From assembly GCA_018340375.1 (NCBI GenBank), contig JAFFJZ010000070.1:496001-560000 (forward strand): a stretch of DNA of 64,000 nt, written 5' to 3'. Position numbers and translations under genes: made by a program. The notes under the pieces were generated by a model. That model searched no databases. It was not told the origin of the DNA and saw only the letters and a list, made by a program, of their open reading frames with translations. This stretch comes from Gonatopus flavifemur (lineage: Eukaryota; Arthropoda; Insecta; Hymenoptera; Dryinidae). Positions 43,473 to 54,155 of this stretch are shown one piece after another. Position 1 is the stretch's first letter. The number at the start of each line of letters is the position of its first letter.

Positions 43473-45180
43473 CTAGAACAATGGCGAAGATCGTCTGTGA
43501 TACCTTATCACAGGGTATGAATTATTTTTATCCCGGCGATGTCGTACAGCCGATGTTCCTCCAAGGTATAGATGTTTCGGGGTTGTGGGAATCCTCTCTC
43601 TTAGCAGCCGATATCTGCAGTCTACGACGGCTCGAGTCATACCGCGACAACCCTCCAAGTCAAGGTGTTTCATGGCCTGATTCGTCGTCAAAAAGGAACA
43701 GATGTCCTCATCTGCGATTCCTTGACTGTCACGACATTCCAGATGTTCTAACGCCGGTCAGTGCTGCAGTGCGCTACCCGTCACTTCAGGATGTGAATGA
43801 TTGATGAGGAAGGACTCCAGATGTTCGAGTTCAATCAGTCCATCTAGGGCTTCCTCCTCCCTGAGGTTGGTACATCCACTCAGGTCCAAATATTCCAAAT
43901 CATGCATATCAAGTCCGATTCCGGTAAGGAACCCCGAAGTAACCCATCCACGAAAAGTTAGGTGAAGCCGCCTTATATTTTTGTAGACTTGCGACAGTAA
44001 GACGAACTCTGCAGCAGCACCCAGTGGGAGTTCGGCCCAACCACCCACCCGCTCCTGTGGTACTTCCTCATCGTCCTCAGCCAGTGGTGGAAGGGAATCA
44101 CACGTGTGCAACTTCGGCGCATGAAGTGTGGTTCCGGGGTGTGTATTGGCTATCATGGTTCCCAGCACTTGATGGTCAATCAACCTCTCACAGGATACAA
44201 TCTTCAATTCCTCCAACCTAGAGATCCGCACTAGCAGCATGGCCAAGTTCTCACTCCTCAGGTTGTAGCACTCAACGAACCCCAGGCCTCGCATCAGTCG
44301 GTGAATTCTTTTAAGACTTTTTCCTGTGATATCGTTGTGCTCCACCCATTGTTCGCTCAATTTTAGCTCCGCCACAACAACCGGCTCCTGATGAGGATCC
44401 ATCAGACCGAAGCACCGTCCGAGTCTCAGCATCCGGAGATGAGACAAGGGAGCCTTCCGAAGTAGCTGATCCAAGGTCATCAAACCCCCAAAGAATCCCG
44501 GTCTGATGGTGGTACCGGTCATGTCCACTTCCTTCAGTTTCGGACAATTTTTTTTCAAAATTACCCACAATTGAGGCCTGACCGCCTCCACTCGCTCAGC
44601 GTTGTTAATAAGAACCTTTCCCAAGTTAGGACTCCTCACGGCAACCCATCGCAGTGGTGTGCCTCCAATTCCGTGCCATCGGTCAGCCCATCTCCGATCG
44701 GTCAAGTCGAGGGTTGTTACTTTTTGGTGAGAATCCAGACTGCCCTCCCGCCATGCTGTGCTCACCCTTTCCATTTAGACTCTACCCTTATACGGAAACA
44801 TGCGCGCAATCAATTCGATTATCTCCGGTGGTGGTGAAGGTGTCATGCCAGGGAATCGAACCCTGTGTCCCTTGCATGGATCAGGTCCACGTTCTTCTAC
44901 GCTCCGCAGCAGGCTCATGCCAAGGATTCGATAACTCAACAGCCGACTTTCTACCATAAAATACAGGGCGCTCCGATTCGGCCCAGTCCAAAGCTTGGTT
45001 CCTAGATTCCGTTGTTGCAAATGTGACGAGTCCTCCGACCGATGTTCCCCTCCTCAAAACGACAGCATGGATGGGATCGAATTGTTTGAAAAGCCTGCAG
45101 AGCCTCCCCTTATCCACCTATTCTGTCAGTCGAGACATAAACAGCCTGGTTCCTCGATCCCTGTGCGGCTCCATGATTTA
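43473..45180 (-). pseudogene. RRM/F-box/leucine-rich-repeat protein pseudogene
   Basis: Minus strand, apparently intronless. An RRM-like domain (about 45160-44900) reads VDKGRLCRLFKQFDPIHAV and GTSVGGLVTFATTESRNQAL. After a frame change comes an F-box-like PPEIIELIARMFPY segment (about 44840-44790). A stop at 44774 is followed by a 338-codon frame starting ERVSTAWREGS (44774-43758), with leucine-rich repeats such as CPKLKEVDMTGT, LRMLRLGRCFGL, LEELKIVSCERL and LEYLDLSGCTNL. Further LRR-like residues (MKHLDLEGCRGM) appear in another frame near 43670. F-box/LRR proteins are substrate receptors of SCF ubiquitin ligases. The lack of introns suggests a retrocopy, but that is inference. Confidence 0.5.
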
Positions 45181-45333
45181 TGTCGGCTGTACGAGTCGAA
45201 AGACAGCATTAGAATACAGACAAATATCATCCAAAATGAGACATTATTATCGTTATTGCAATTAATTATCTTTCACTTGAATGGATGAGAATAATTCAAA
45301 ATGTCCTTATGGGCACTATATCCATTGCTGAAC

Positions 45334-46996
45334 TCAATGAACATTCAAAATGAGTTCAGTAGCAAATTTGAGTTCATCGGGGCATTTTGCCTCAGCAGGC
45401 GTTGTCCCGACTCCAATTCGATAGCATCTTCTTCGCTCACAACTGAATCCCGTTTCTTCTCTCTGGTGGTATTTTCCTTCTTCCTTGTCCTTTCCAAGCA
45501 TGGACATCGCTGTATCAGTGCTAGAAGATGTTGCTGTAACGAGTCTTTGAAAATATGAGCCAAGAAACTTCACACCGTGGAAATTTGTGACAGTGTTCCT
45601 ACAACATTCATGAATGATTGTCTTCCTTCTCCACGATGATAGGATTTCATCGCAGATAAGTCTTTTTCCGGTTCATAAAGGGATTTATAACTCCCTTTGA
45701 ATTTTTCTAGTCTGGTTCGAATAGTTGGTTCACTGAATTGTGCTGAGTTCACAAATTCCGATATGATTGGAGAAATGGAGGTTATATTGAACAACATTGG
45801 AGGGTTATGATAATATTGTTCGGAATTCTTCAACATTTTCACGTTGACTGAAATCATTTGTTGAATTTCCAGAAAACAATTTGAATTCAAGTCCAACAAT
45901 CCAGTCCCTTGAATTGGAATTGTTTGAACATCATGTTCAGGACAAATCAATTGAAAACTTTCTTTTGCAGTTAAGGAAAATAGCCAGGTATTCGTTTGAC
46001 GTGATTCATTCCAATATGGTTCTCGATGTGAGTTCACTCTGATATTGCAGTTTCGTAATTTATCTGAATCCGAATTGAAAAGTCACATGATCTCACATGA
46101 GTCTGTATTGGCAGTGTCTCTTAAGGGAAAATTAGGTAAACAAAAACGTTGACTTTGTTGATGTTGACCCGAATTGAGAAAAGTTTCGTCGACTGTGAAA
46201 TATGAACCTCCTTCGTAACTGATTCCAAGATGTATATTTTCAGGTCTAATGAATGCAGAGGTTATATGTTCGGAAGAATTTTGCAATGTTGGCCATGAAT
46301 GCAATTGATAAATTATATAATCAATACGATCTACTAATCAGATATAAATAACAAAAATCAACTTTTCATTCGAACGTGAAGTTTTAACTGTAGAGATTTC
46401 AACTATTCCTTCAATACTCAATGTTTTATGTGACACAGGTATTCAATAATTTGAAGCCATTCATGTGACACAGGTATTTAATGATTTCGAGTTATTTCGA
46501 TATAATTTGTCTATCTCTTCTTTGAAGAAATCTGCATCATCATTTGTAAGGGTTCCGAAAAGAGTTTCACTGGGAGATCCTGCGAAACCAAAAGGTATCA
46601 TCCTTTTAATTATAGATTTAGGGGAATTTTGATCTTCCAGTGGTTTTATTACGTCACTGAATGAAGCGTTTATTTCACTATAAGGTTCTTGTGCTTGATG
46701 CAATTCTCCTTCTAAATATTCCTTTCTCAGGGATGTGTTGCACTCGAATCATGATTAAGATTTGAAACAAAGTTCATAGGCCTGATTTATCGATTGTGGT
46801 TCAAACGGAATTGAAATTTGAACCTTCCAGTGTCCATTATTATGACCACTTGCCATTCAGCACGTTGTAAACGGATGTTGAATAATTTTCCGAAGTATAG
46901 TCCGGTGTTAGCTTCCATTGTGGTGTTTTTATAGTTTGCCTCACAATTCGTCTTCGTCGAAAGACTGAGAAGAAGGGAGACTGTTATCAGCCCCAT
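45334..46996 (-). pseudogene. errantivirus-like envelope (fusion-type) gene remnant
   Basis: Located on the minus strand directly after integrase, where gypsy-type errantiviruses carry env. A signal-peptide-like hydrophobic start lies at about 46990-46940. The region 46703-46461 has a basic stretch followed by a glycine/phenylalanine-rich segment, in the position and style of the cleavage site and fusion peptide of insect F-like envelope proteins. The middle part (46304-46083) and C-terminal ectodomain (46037-45570) have spaced cysteines, and the end runs to about 45334. At least three frame breaks and several stops separate the pieces. It is not functional; the assignment rests on order and general pattern. 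Confidence 0.6.
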
Positions 46997-47274
46997 CTTT
47001 GCTGATCAATGCCAGTTTTTGTGCATATTTAGTTGAAATCTTCCCATTATAATCCTTCGAAACTACGTTTCCCTTTCCAAAAATTCCAACTATTTTATAA
47101 GGACCTGTATGACGTGGACCGGATTTATCCCTTTCGGGTTTCACTAAAACTTTTGCGAAGTCCCCTATTTTCGCTTCAAAAGGCCTTGCTCCCCTATCGT
47201 AATTAGTCTTGGATTTTTCTTTCGCCGTTATCAAATCTTCTCCCGCAATTGTTTTCATCTCACTTCAGCGAAAT
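46941..47274 (-). pseudogene. errantivirus/gypsy integrase C-terminal region
   Basis: A minus-strand 105-codon open frame from 47258 has a KAKEKSK-type basic helix, a YDR segment and a GPYKIVGIFGKGN chromatin-binding-like SH3 segment, typical of the end of Ty3/gypsy Pol. It joins the integrase core at 48657-49078 once the inserted TIR element (47275-48656) is ignored, and it overlaps the start of the envelope remnant. Confidence 0.75.
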
Positions 47275-48656
47275 CCCACGTGAAAATTTCTTGCTTGCGC
47301 CAATACTGACGATGAAAAATGGATAGGCGCAATGCTGACATCCAAGGCTTGGAAATCTATATCGAGCCAACGTTGACTGACAAGTGGCACAATGTTGCAA
47401 CAATGTTGGGAATCACAATTTCCAATGATCAATCCATCATTGGCTCAAGATTGTGCCAATCATGGTTCATCGTTGTCCCAATATCGTTTGGACAAAAGAA
47501 ATTAACTTCATACGAACAATTTCATAGCACGGCTGAATATTAATCCAAACGTTGACAACGTTTAGAAAAAATGAGTACCCACTGCAGTGCCAAGCCTGGT
47601 CAAAGCTTGGCTCAGGCTAGCCACGATCCTCAATTATACGTTTCCATACAAAAATTCCCGCGTCCAATGTCAAAGCGCCACCCTTCGGTATTGTTTCCAA
47701 CGCTCAGTTCGTTTCTCGCAAGCGCTCAACAAACTATGCGGTTGATATATAAGCATCATATAATCTTCTGATTTGAAAATTGTTGTCTTCATCATAGGTC
47801 CTTCATCGAAGGAGAGATTTCAGCTGTGCAGACCCATGGACTCGTGGACATCACAATTTGAATTAGACCTGATGTAATTGATTTGTAAGGTAACCAGTAA
47901 TCATAGAGTTCTATTAAACTTATAAACACATCTTGTATTGGATTAATCAAATAAGTTTCTTCGTTTCAATGTATACAGATATTCCGTGGCCCTGGTTGTA
48001 TAAAATATTTCAGGTTCGGACTGTACTTCTTAACATGTGTGGAGGGGAAGCAATCGATGTCGGAAATATATGACTCTGAATTTTTATTATATTCTTGCAA
48101 TCGTTCAACATAGAGTTGAACATCGGCACAACATTGGCTCAACGTTGGCGCGGGATTGTCGCAACGTTGAATAAATTTTGGCTGAATATTGACTCAGTAC
48201 TATTATAGTATTGACTCAGTACTATTATAGTATTGACTCAGTACTCTTATAGTATTGACTCAGTACTATTATAGTATTGACTCAGTACTATTATAGTATT
48301 GACTCAAATTTAGCAGTCAATATCATTTATGTGTAATAAATGATGGTACCTCCTTTAAATGCATAAAACCATTGGCAGACCATAAAAAAATTCGTCCATC
48401 AGTCTTGGTTCGTAATGAGTACAAGCGTGATCCAATCTTGGATTTAGATCGAACGACAAATTTTTTCATGGGTTGCCAATGATGGCTGATTCGACTGCCA
48501 TAATCGTACCAATGTTGGTCCGTGATTGGCAGAATACATCAATGGAGCCTGTAACGATGTTATCATTCCAAGCTTGCACCTTGCTAACCGTTAAGGCTCG
48601 GCCAATCTTTGTCAGTGTTGCGCCACCCTAGTGCCAATCGTAAATTTCCACCTGGG
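47275..48656. mobile_element. TIR element (1.38 kb) inserted in integrase
   Basis: Ends CCCACGTGAAAATTTC and (reverse complement) CCCAGGTGGAAATTTA match imperfectly for about 15 bp, then share GCGCCA and ACTGAC blocks with gaps. It interrupts an integrase whose reading resumes on both sides. The interior has no ORF; it contains many short GTTGG/GCCAAT-type motifs and a 22-bp tandem repeat. The target duplication is unclear (AT at most). Superfamily not assigned. Confidence 0.65.
48187..48306 (+). repeat. 22-bp tandem repeat, five copies plus a partial
   Basis: TATTGACTCAGTACTATTAT plus AG starts at 48187, 48209, 48231, 48253, 48275 and 48297. The copies are nearly identical (one ACTCTTATAG variant), so the amplification is recent. 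Confidence 0.9.
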
Positions 48657-49078
48657 ATATTAAATCATGAACATATGAATTATACCTAGCTAATTTTCCT
48701 CCAGATGGGGAAGGAGTAGGGATTCTTGCCGTTTTCCATACACCAATTCGAGAGGTGTGAAATTTTTAGCTGCGTGTACTGAGGTATTATATGGAAAAAT
48801 TGCAAAAGGAACAATTTCATCCCAGTCATCAAAATCATTCGGATAGTGACATATATTCTGTCAAAACAATGTGACTTCGTTCTAAACTCCCGTTTGTTTG
48901 TGGCCTATAACCGGGAGTAGACAAATGACTAATCTTTGGGATTTTCGATATTTGCAAAGATAATTTATTCAGAAAGTTAGTTCCTCAATCTGTTGATATA
49001 GCTAACGGTGATCCAAACTCTAGAATCAAACGATTCAATATAGCATGAACTACGGTTTCTGCTCTGATATCTGGAATA
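48657..49078 (-). pseudogene. errantivirus/gypsy integrase catalytic core fragment
   Basis: Minus-strand translation shows an IPDIRAETVVHAILN segment, the second catalytic Asp region (TDxGTNFLN, with a stop after the Asp), YRPQTNGSLERSH with the catalytic Glu, and a DWDEIVPFAIFPYN segment. One frameshift near 48860 and the stop show decay. Upstream Pol (protease, RT, RNase H) should lie above 49078 but is replaced by the long-TIR element, and I could not find it beyond 56218. Confidence 0.8.
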
Positions 49079-49735
49079 GAGTAAGATCACCTCAAGTGGG
49101 CCCCCATTCTCCGCTTGATCATGAAATTCAAGTTTATGCAATTCAATGTGAAGTAGTCACTATCAGTAATCAAACCCTGAAACAGTTCTGCATAATTTTC
49201 ATTTGAACAACAATTCTTGTTATATTGAAAATTTTGAGCACTTATAATTGAAAAATCGATTGCAAAGAAACCGTGACGGATATTTCAATGAAATGTTCAG
49301 GATTCATTGTTGAATATTCAGATTTTATAAAGAAATTTAAACCATGGAGTTATTTATATATTATCATATTGTTAATTAACTTGAAAGTAAACAAATACAA
49401 ATTTCAGTGACTTCTCCCTCACATAATGAAAAATTCTTTTTTTAGTTACACGTATTATACACTTATGTTGAATATTCGACGAAACATTCCAACGCCCGCA
49501 ATTAGTTTGAAAAATATTAATTCATTTATCCGCGGGCGATGAGCACTGGTTCGACTCAGCTTCAAATCCAGTCTCTTATAATCAGTAGAAAGGAGTATTT
49601 TGCAATCAAGAATATTGTTTTCAATCAAATTTCATGTTCCATGTCCAATTTACAAATTGAACGGATGGAATAAATTTTGTATAGATCAACAAAGACATAC
49701 AAAACCCACAAAATATGAAAAACAAAGCTTACAGG
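49079..49735. repeat. left long terminal inverted repeat
   Basis: Aligns in inverse orientation with about 55565-56218 at roughly 80-85% by eye, with small indels. The outermost 17 bases are identical. Confidence 0.8.
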
Positions 49736-50144
49736 AAAATGTCACTTTTTTCTGTTGTTTTTTGAAACCCTCATGAGTAATCATTTCTCCATACACTGAA
49801 ATGTAAACAACAATGAATAGATGAAAATTTTGTATTCACTAAAATCGATGCCATCTCCAGATATTTAGGAAGAAGAATCGCGTTCATTAGTTATCTTCAT
49901 TTGTTATTTGTATGTATACATACTTTGAAAACAAATGAATGTCACAAGCCGTCTTAGTTCATTTGTTATATTATTCCATACATACCAGCGTTCTTCAACT
50001 CCCTACCTTAGTGTTATAAGTTATTTCTTTGATATCTATGATATCATCGCTAGTGATCCATTATGGGCTTAATGAATGAATGGTGTAATCCTTTGAATGA
50101 GAAAAATCATTAAGAAGTTATCAAAAATCTAGTGTTGATTACAG

Positions 50145-50804
50145 CTAATCGAGCTGATGGTTTGAAGGATTTTATCGGGTATTATATTTGCAATTCGAGT
50201 GAAAGTACTATTTATAAGAGACAAAAACCTCGAGTTCAATGTGAGGTCCCTGTGAATAAATTATCCAGTGCTAATGAATCTGAAATGCTAATTGATGATA
50301 TTGAAGATGATGGAGAAAGAGATCCATCTTATCAATGTGACGCCGTGGATAATAAAATGAAAATTGATAAAGTTAATTAACTCTTACTCAAAGTCGGTGA
50401 GCCACCAATGAAATTAAAGCGAGTATCCGGTATCATTGAATCTAAAGAAGCTCTCATAACTGCAGTGGATGAATTGAGGAATGAGAATAATCTTGTAAAT
50501 GATAACATCAATCCAAATGATCTGCTTCTGAATAATGTTAAGACTGCTTTCAACGAAAAAACTAATAGATCCGACAGAATTCAAGTATTAACTACGCTCC
50601 CATTAGATTGGTCCATGAAAATGATAAAACGCGAATTCAAAGTTTCGAACAGAATGGTGCGAGCCACCAAAGAATGAGAAAACAATCTGGATTTGCTTCA
50701 CAACCTCGTCCAAAAAAAGGAAAAAGTCTGAATGCTTCAACACTTGAACGTGTTAAAAATTTTTATTTATCTGATGATGCCAGCCGCATAATGCCCGGGG
50801 TTAA
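50145..50804 (+). pseudogene. long-TIR element transposase-like gene, 5' part
   Basis: A coding frame begins after a possible splice acceptor (TTGATTACAG, ending 50144) with ADGLKDFIGYYICNS, an acidic segment, an in-frame stop at 50378, then KLKRVSGIIESKEALITAV, a lysine-rich segment with FKVSNRMVRATK, a frameshift near 50670, and KGKSLNASTLERVKNFYLSDD. It stops at the TTAA of the piggyBac insertion (50801-50804) and resumes in the same frame at 54156. The protein resembles uncharacterised insect transposon-type proteins I know by pattern only. Start exon not found. Confidence 0.6.
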
Positions 50805-53800
50805 CACTAGAACGACGGCAATTTCAATATACCTAGAATGGCGAAAGGCGGTCAATTTGACCGCTAACAGGAAAATGGCTCTAATCGTGACATATAATCA
50901 AATGTGAACAAATCTTTATTCTTCAACATGTTTCTTTGATTTTTAGATGACTAGAGTCATTATTACATGATCAAAGATAAACATCTTTCGCTTGGTATTC
51001 AGAAGTATCATGCACGTTTTTTTATCTAGGTGCTTTGAGTTTTGAAACAATCTAAACATTCAATGATTTTGATTGCTTTTGCAGTACACTTTCCACAAAT
51101 GAATTTTCCGCATCGAGTACAAATGTCAGAAGTTTTGTTCTGCTTACAGTTAGTATCTTGACATTGATGACGTTTATTGATCCTGAAACAGGGCGTAGTA
51201 TTCATTTTTTGTTCACTTATTTGACTTCTGCTGATATGTGCTTCTCGGAGTTCTTCTGCTAATTTTATGATAAATTCTCTACGAGAAATTTTCTCGCCAG
51301 TACATTTAGTGTATAAAATCCATGCATTTATCGCTGCAAGATCGAGTATATTGCAGAAAACTTGCAGTGGCCATCTTCTACATGGTATTTTAGTTGAATT
51401 GCGCCGAGCCATCTGATCTGCTACGTCAACACCAAACTTCGTGGCATTGTAATAACTGACGGTTTCGGGAAGTTGTTTTGGAGCCATTGAGACATTGACC
51501 GAAGCATGCATCGTGCTCAATACCAAAACATTTTTGTGTGTTTTTCCTTGGTATACCGTAAATGTGAAATCTTTGTGTTTCAATATAGTTGAATCGTATA
51601 ATGACACACGGGAGTTTTTTATTTCGTTCGGAATCTCTTTTCTGGACCGATTCATAGTTCCAACAAGACTGGTATTTTTTTGTTTCAATTTTTCGCCTAG
51701 AGCAACTGATGTAAAGGAATTGTCCGTGGTAATATTCCGACCTTTACCAAGGAAAGGATCAGTAAGACGTAAAACAACATTTTCCGACAATGATTGCTCA
51801 ACTGGTCGAGTTTCATCTGTGCCCACATACGGAAATCCATTCAGAATATATTTAGACTCTACATCGACTGCCTACCAAAATTTGATCCCAAATTTATCGG
51901 GTTTACTGGGTATATATTGAGTGAAGGGGCAACGCGACTTAGTTGGGAAGAGCTGTTCATCGACTGTTATATTTTCTCCTGGTTTATAACATGCCATGCA
52001 ATTTTGGATGAAAGGATTCCATACTTCAGAAGCCAAGGCAAATTTATCAGTCACTAAACGTTCTAATCTTGTAGAATTGAGATCGAATCGTAAAAATCGA
52101 AGGATTTCTTTGAATCTATCACGAGGCATGGTGTTTTTATAAAAACTTATGCTCCATTTTTCAGACCATAAAAGATCAACAGGAATCCCTTTTGCACCAC
52201 ATGCACCACGAATATAAAAAAGAGCAATGAACGCTTCAAGTTCTTCTAACGAAATAGACCAATTGTCATCTTCTAAGTCATGGCGAGCTCTTGTTTCAGT
52301 GCACAATTTGATATGGCGTAACATAGGTTCATCGATTAAAAGACGGAAAGCACTAAGTGTATCGCCATCGGTAATATTGCGTTTGACATGTGGCGATGAT
52401 CCTGGATTTTCACGTAGAATATTTTGATGACTAATCCGTCCAGGAAGATTATGATTCGCAGCAATGACAGTCCATTCTGTTCGATCACGGCCAAAAACTT
52501 GGGCGCCAGGATCAGTTGGAATATGCGACACACCTTTTCCTTTGCCTCTACGGTTTGTTTGATACTGTGAAAGATCAATGTTTTCAAGGGTATTCTGATA
52601 TTACGAAGGTTACATTTATTGAGCTAAAATTCTTATACTTCTGGACCTACAGGAGAATTTCTCCATGTTCAACTATCAAAATACTTCTATGTTTAAACAA
52701 AATCCAAGTCAAACCCAAGTGTATTTAGACTTACGTTGTTTGAAGACTGTGATATCGATGTAGTAGCTGAACATCCTGCATTTCCATGATAACCTCGTGT
52801 ACCTCGATTTCCTCGGGTACCTCGTTTCCCTCGAGTACCTCGATTTCCACGTGTACTTCGATTTTCTCGGGTACTTGAAACTCTTCGTGCAATTCGCGTT
52901 CTTACAGAATATTGATCTATTACAAAACCATGATTTCATGGGTGAATTATAATTTCAGGACATTTTGTTTCCAAAACCAAGAATTAATAATGGAAATGAA
53001 TCTAAATAATCTAAGATTGAAATATAACATAATTCGCTCAACGTAGTCAAATTGTTCAAACAAAAAATTTTGGTTAGTTATATTGTAAGAAAATGGTTCA
53101 GTCGGCATAAGAGAATAGTTTTCTCGGTGGATCATCGGGTACTTACTTGCACTTACTACTTCATCGTCTGATGTATTGTTATTCGAAATTGAATCGCCAG
53201 CACCAGCATCCACATCAGTAGTATTGAATGCGTCACTGTCACTATCGGAGGATTCGTGAGGAAGATATTCATCATCACTATCGCAATCCAATTCTTCACC
53301 TTCTGAATCGTCTTCTTGTATATTTTGTGCTTGTTGTAAAAACAGCTGTGCGGTGATATCACGACGAGACATACTCCAATGAAATATTTTATAATTATCG
53401 TTCAATGTCGATTTCAAACTGCTCGCCGAAAACAAAATGCCAACAATCAATATCATAAGAGCAAGGTGTCACAGCTGCACTGCACGATACACGATGCGAT
53501 CGACGCACCATTCGATACAATTATTCACGATCCTCATTTGTCTAAACCGATCGACGCAGTAGAGGGCTTCAACTCTATGAGAAATATTGTTACGATTTAG
53601 TTTCAATCGTTTGGTGTGGTGGCGCGCGTGTTTCTGCTATATTTTTTCATGAAGAATTGTAGCGCCACCATACTGAACGATTGGAACTAACCTAAAAAAA
53701 TGGCAACAGGATACCTTATGGAGTTCAAGTCCCCTGGAGCACATTGTAAAAACGTTCATGTTGGAAGTAATATACTTATACATATGCATGTAAATATATA

Positions 53801-54151
53801 CATATTTCCAGTAGCATAAAATATTCAAAGATGGATATTTCATTCAAATATAAGATATTTACATGGTTTTCAAGGAATATTTACAAGGCAGAAGTATGAA
53901 AATAATGTTAGTAGTAAGGAATTTCTGCATTTGAGATGAACGGTCAAAATGACCGCAAACCGTCGTTTTAGGTAGGTAATGAAAGTACAACACTCGGGTC
54001 AGGAATATTCATGCAAAACTAATATTTTCAAGTTGAATGATCATATTCATGAAAAGTCACGAAAGGGCTTGTCAAAAAATTCAAAGGTATTCCAGTTATA
54101 ACTTCATGAAATACAAAAACGGTCAAAATGACCGCTCCCGCCGTTCTAGTG
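50805..54151 (-). mobile_element. piggyBac-like element, 3347 bp, flanked by TTAA
   Basis: Both ends begin CACTAGAACG (left CACTAGAACGACGG, right inverted CACTAGAACGGCGG) and abut TTAA at 50801-50804 and 54152-54155. Subterminal palindromes GCGGTCAATTTGACCGC (50848-50864) and CGGTCAAAATGACCGC (53941-53956 and 54120-54135) lie near both ends. The transposase is on the minus strand. The host is the coding sequence of the long-TIR element, with TTAA falling across two of its codons. Confidence 0.95.
51026..53372 (-). pseudogene. piggyBac transposase, three exons, one internal stop
   Basis: Exon 1 (53372-53147) starts MSRRDITAQLF and is acidic and serine-rich. Exon 2 (52916-52735) encodes an arginine/glycine repeat (RGNRGTRGKRGTRG type). 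Exon 3 (52594-51026) encodes the catalytic domain. Donors are GTAAGT; acceptors are GTAATAG and ATATCAG; phases are 1 and 0 and keep the frame. The predicted length is 658 residues, near the family norm. The catalytic Asp motifs are present: ITVDEQLFPTK, NITTDNSF and FGVDVADQM. The C-terminal cysteine-rich domain (CTRCGKFICGKC, CLDC) is complete. The only lesion seen is an in-frame TAG at 51872-51874, after KFW. The splice model is inferred. Confidence 0.85.
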
Positions 54152-54155
54152 TTAA

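Noticed and set aside
44845..44880. tRNA gene (minus-strand GGGTTCGATTCCC, T-loop-like)
   Set aside because: No matching 5' acceptor stem, D arm or anticodon arm upstream; it lies within the RRM/F-box pseudogene.
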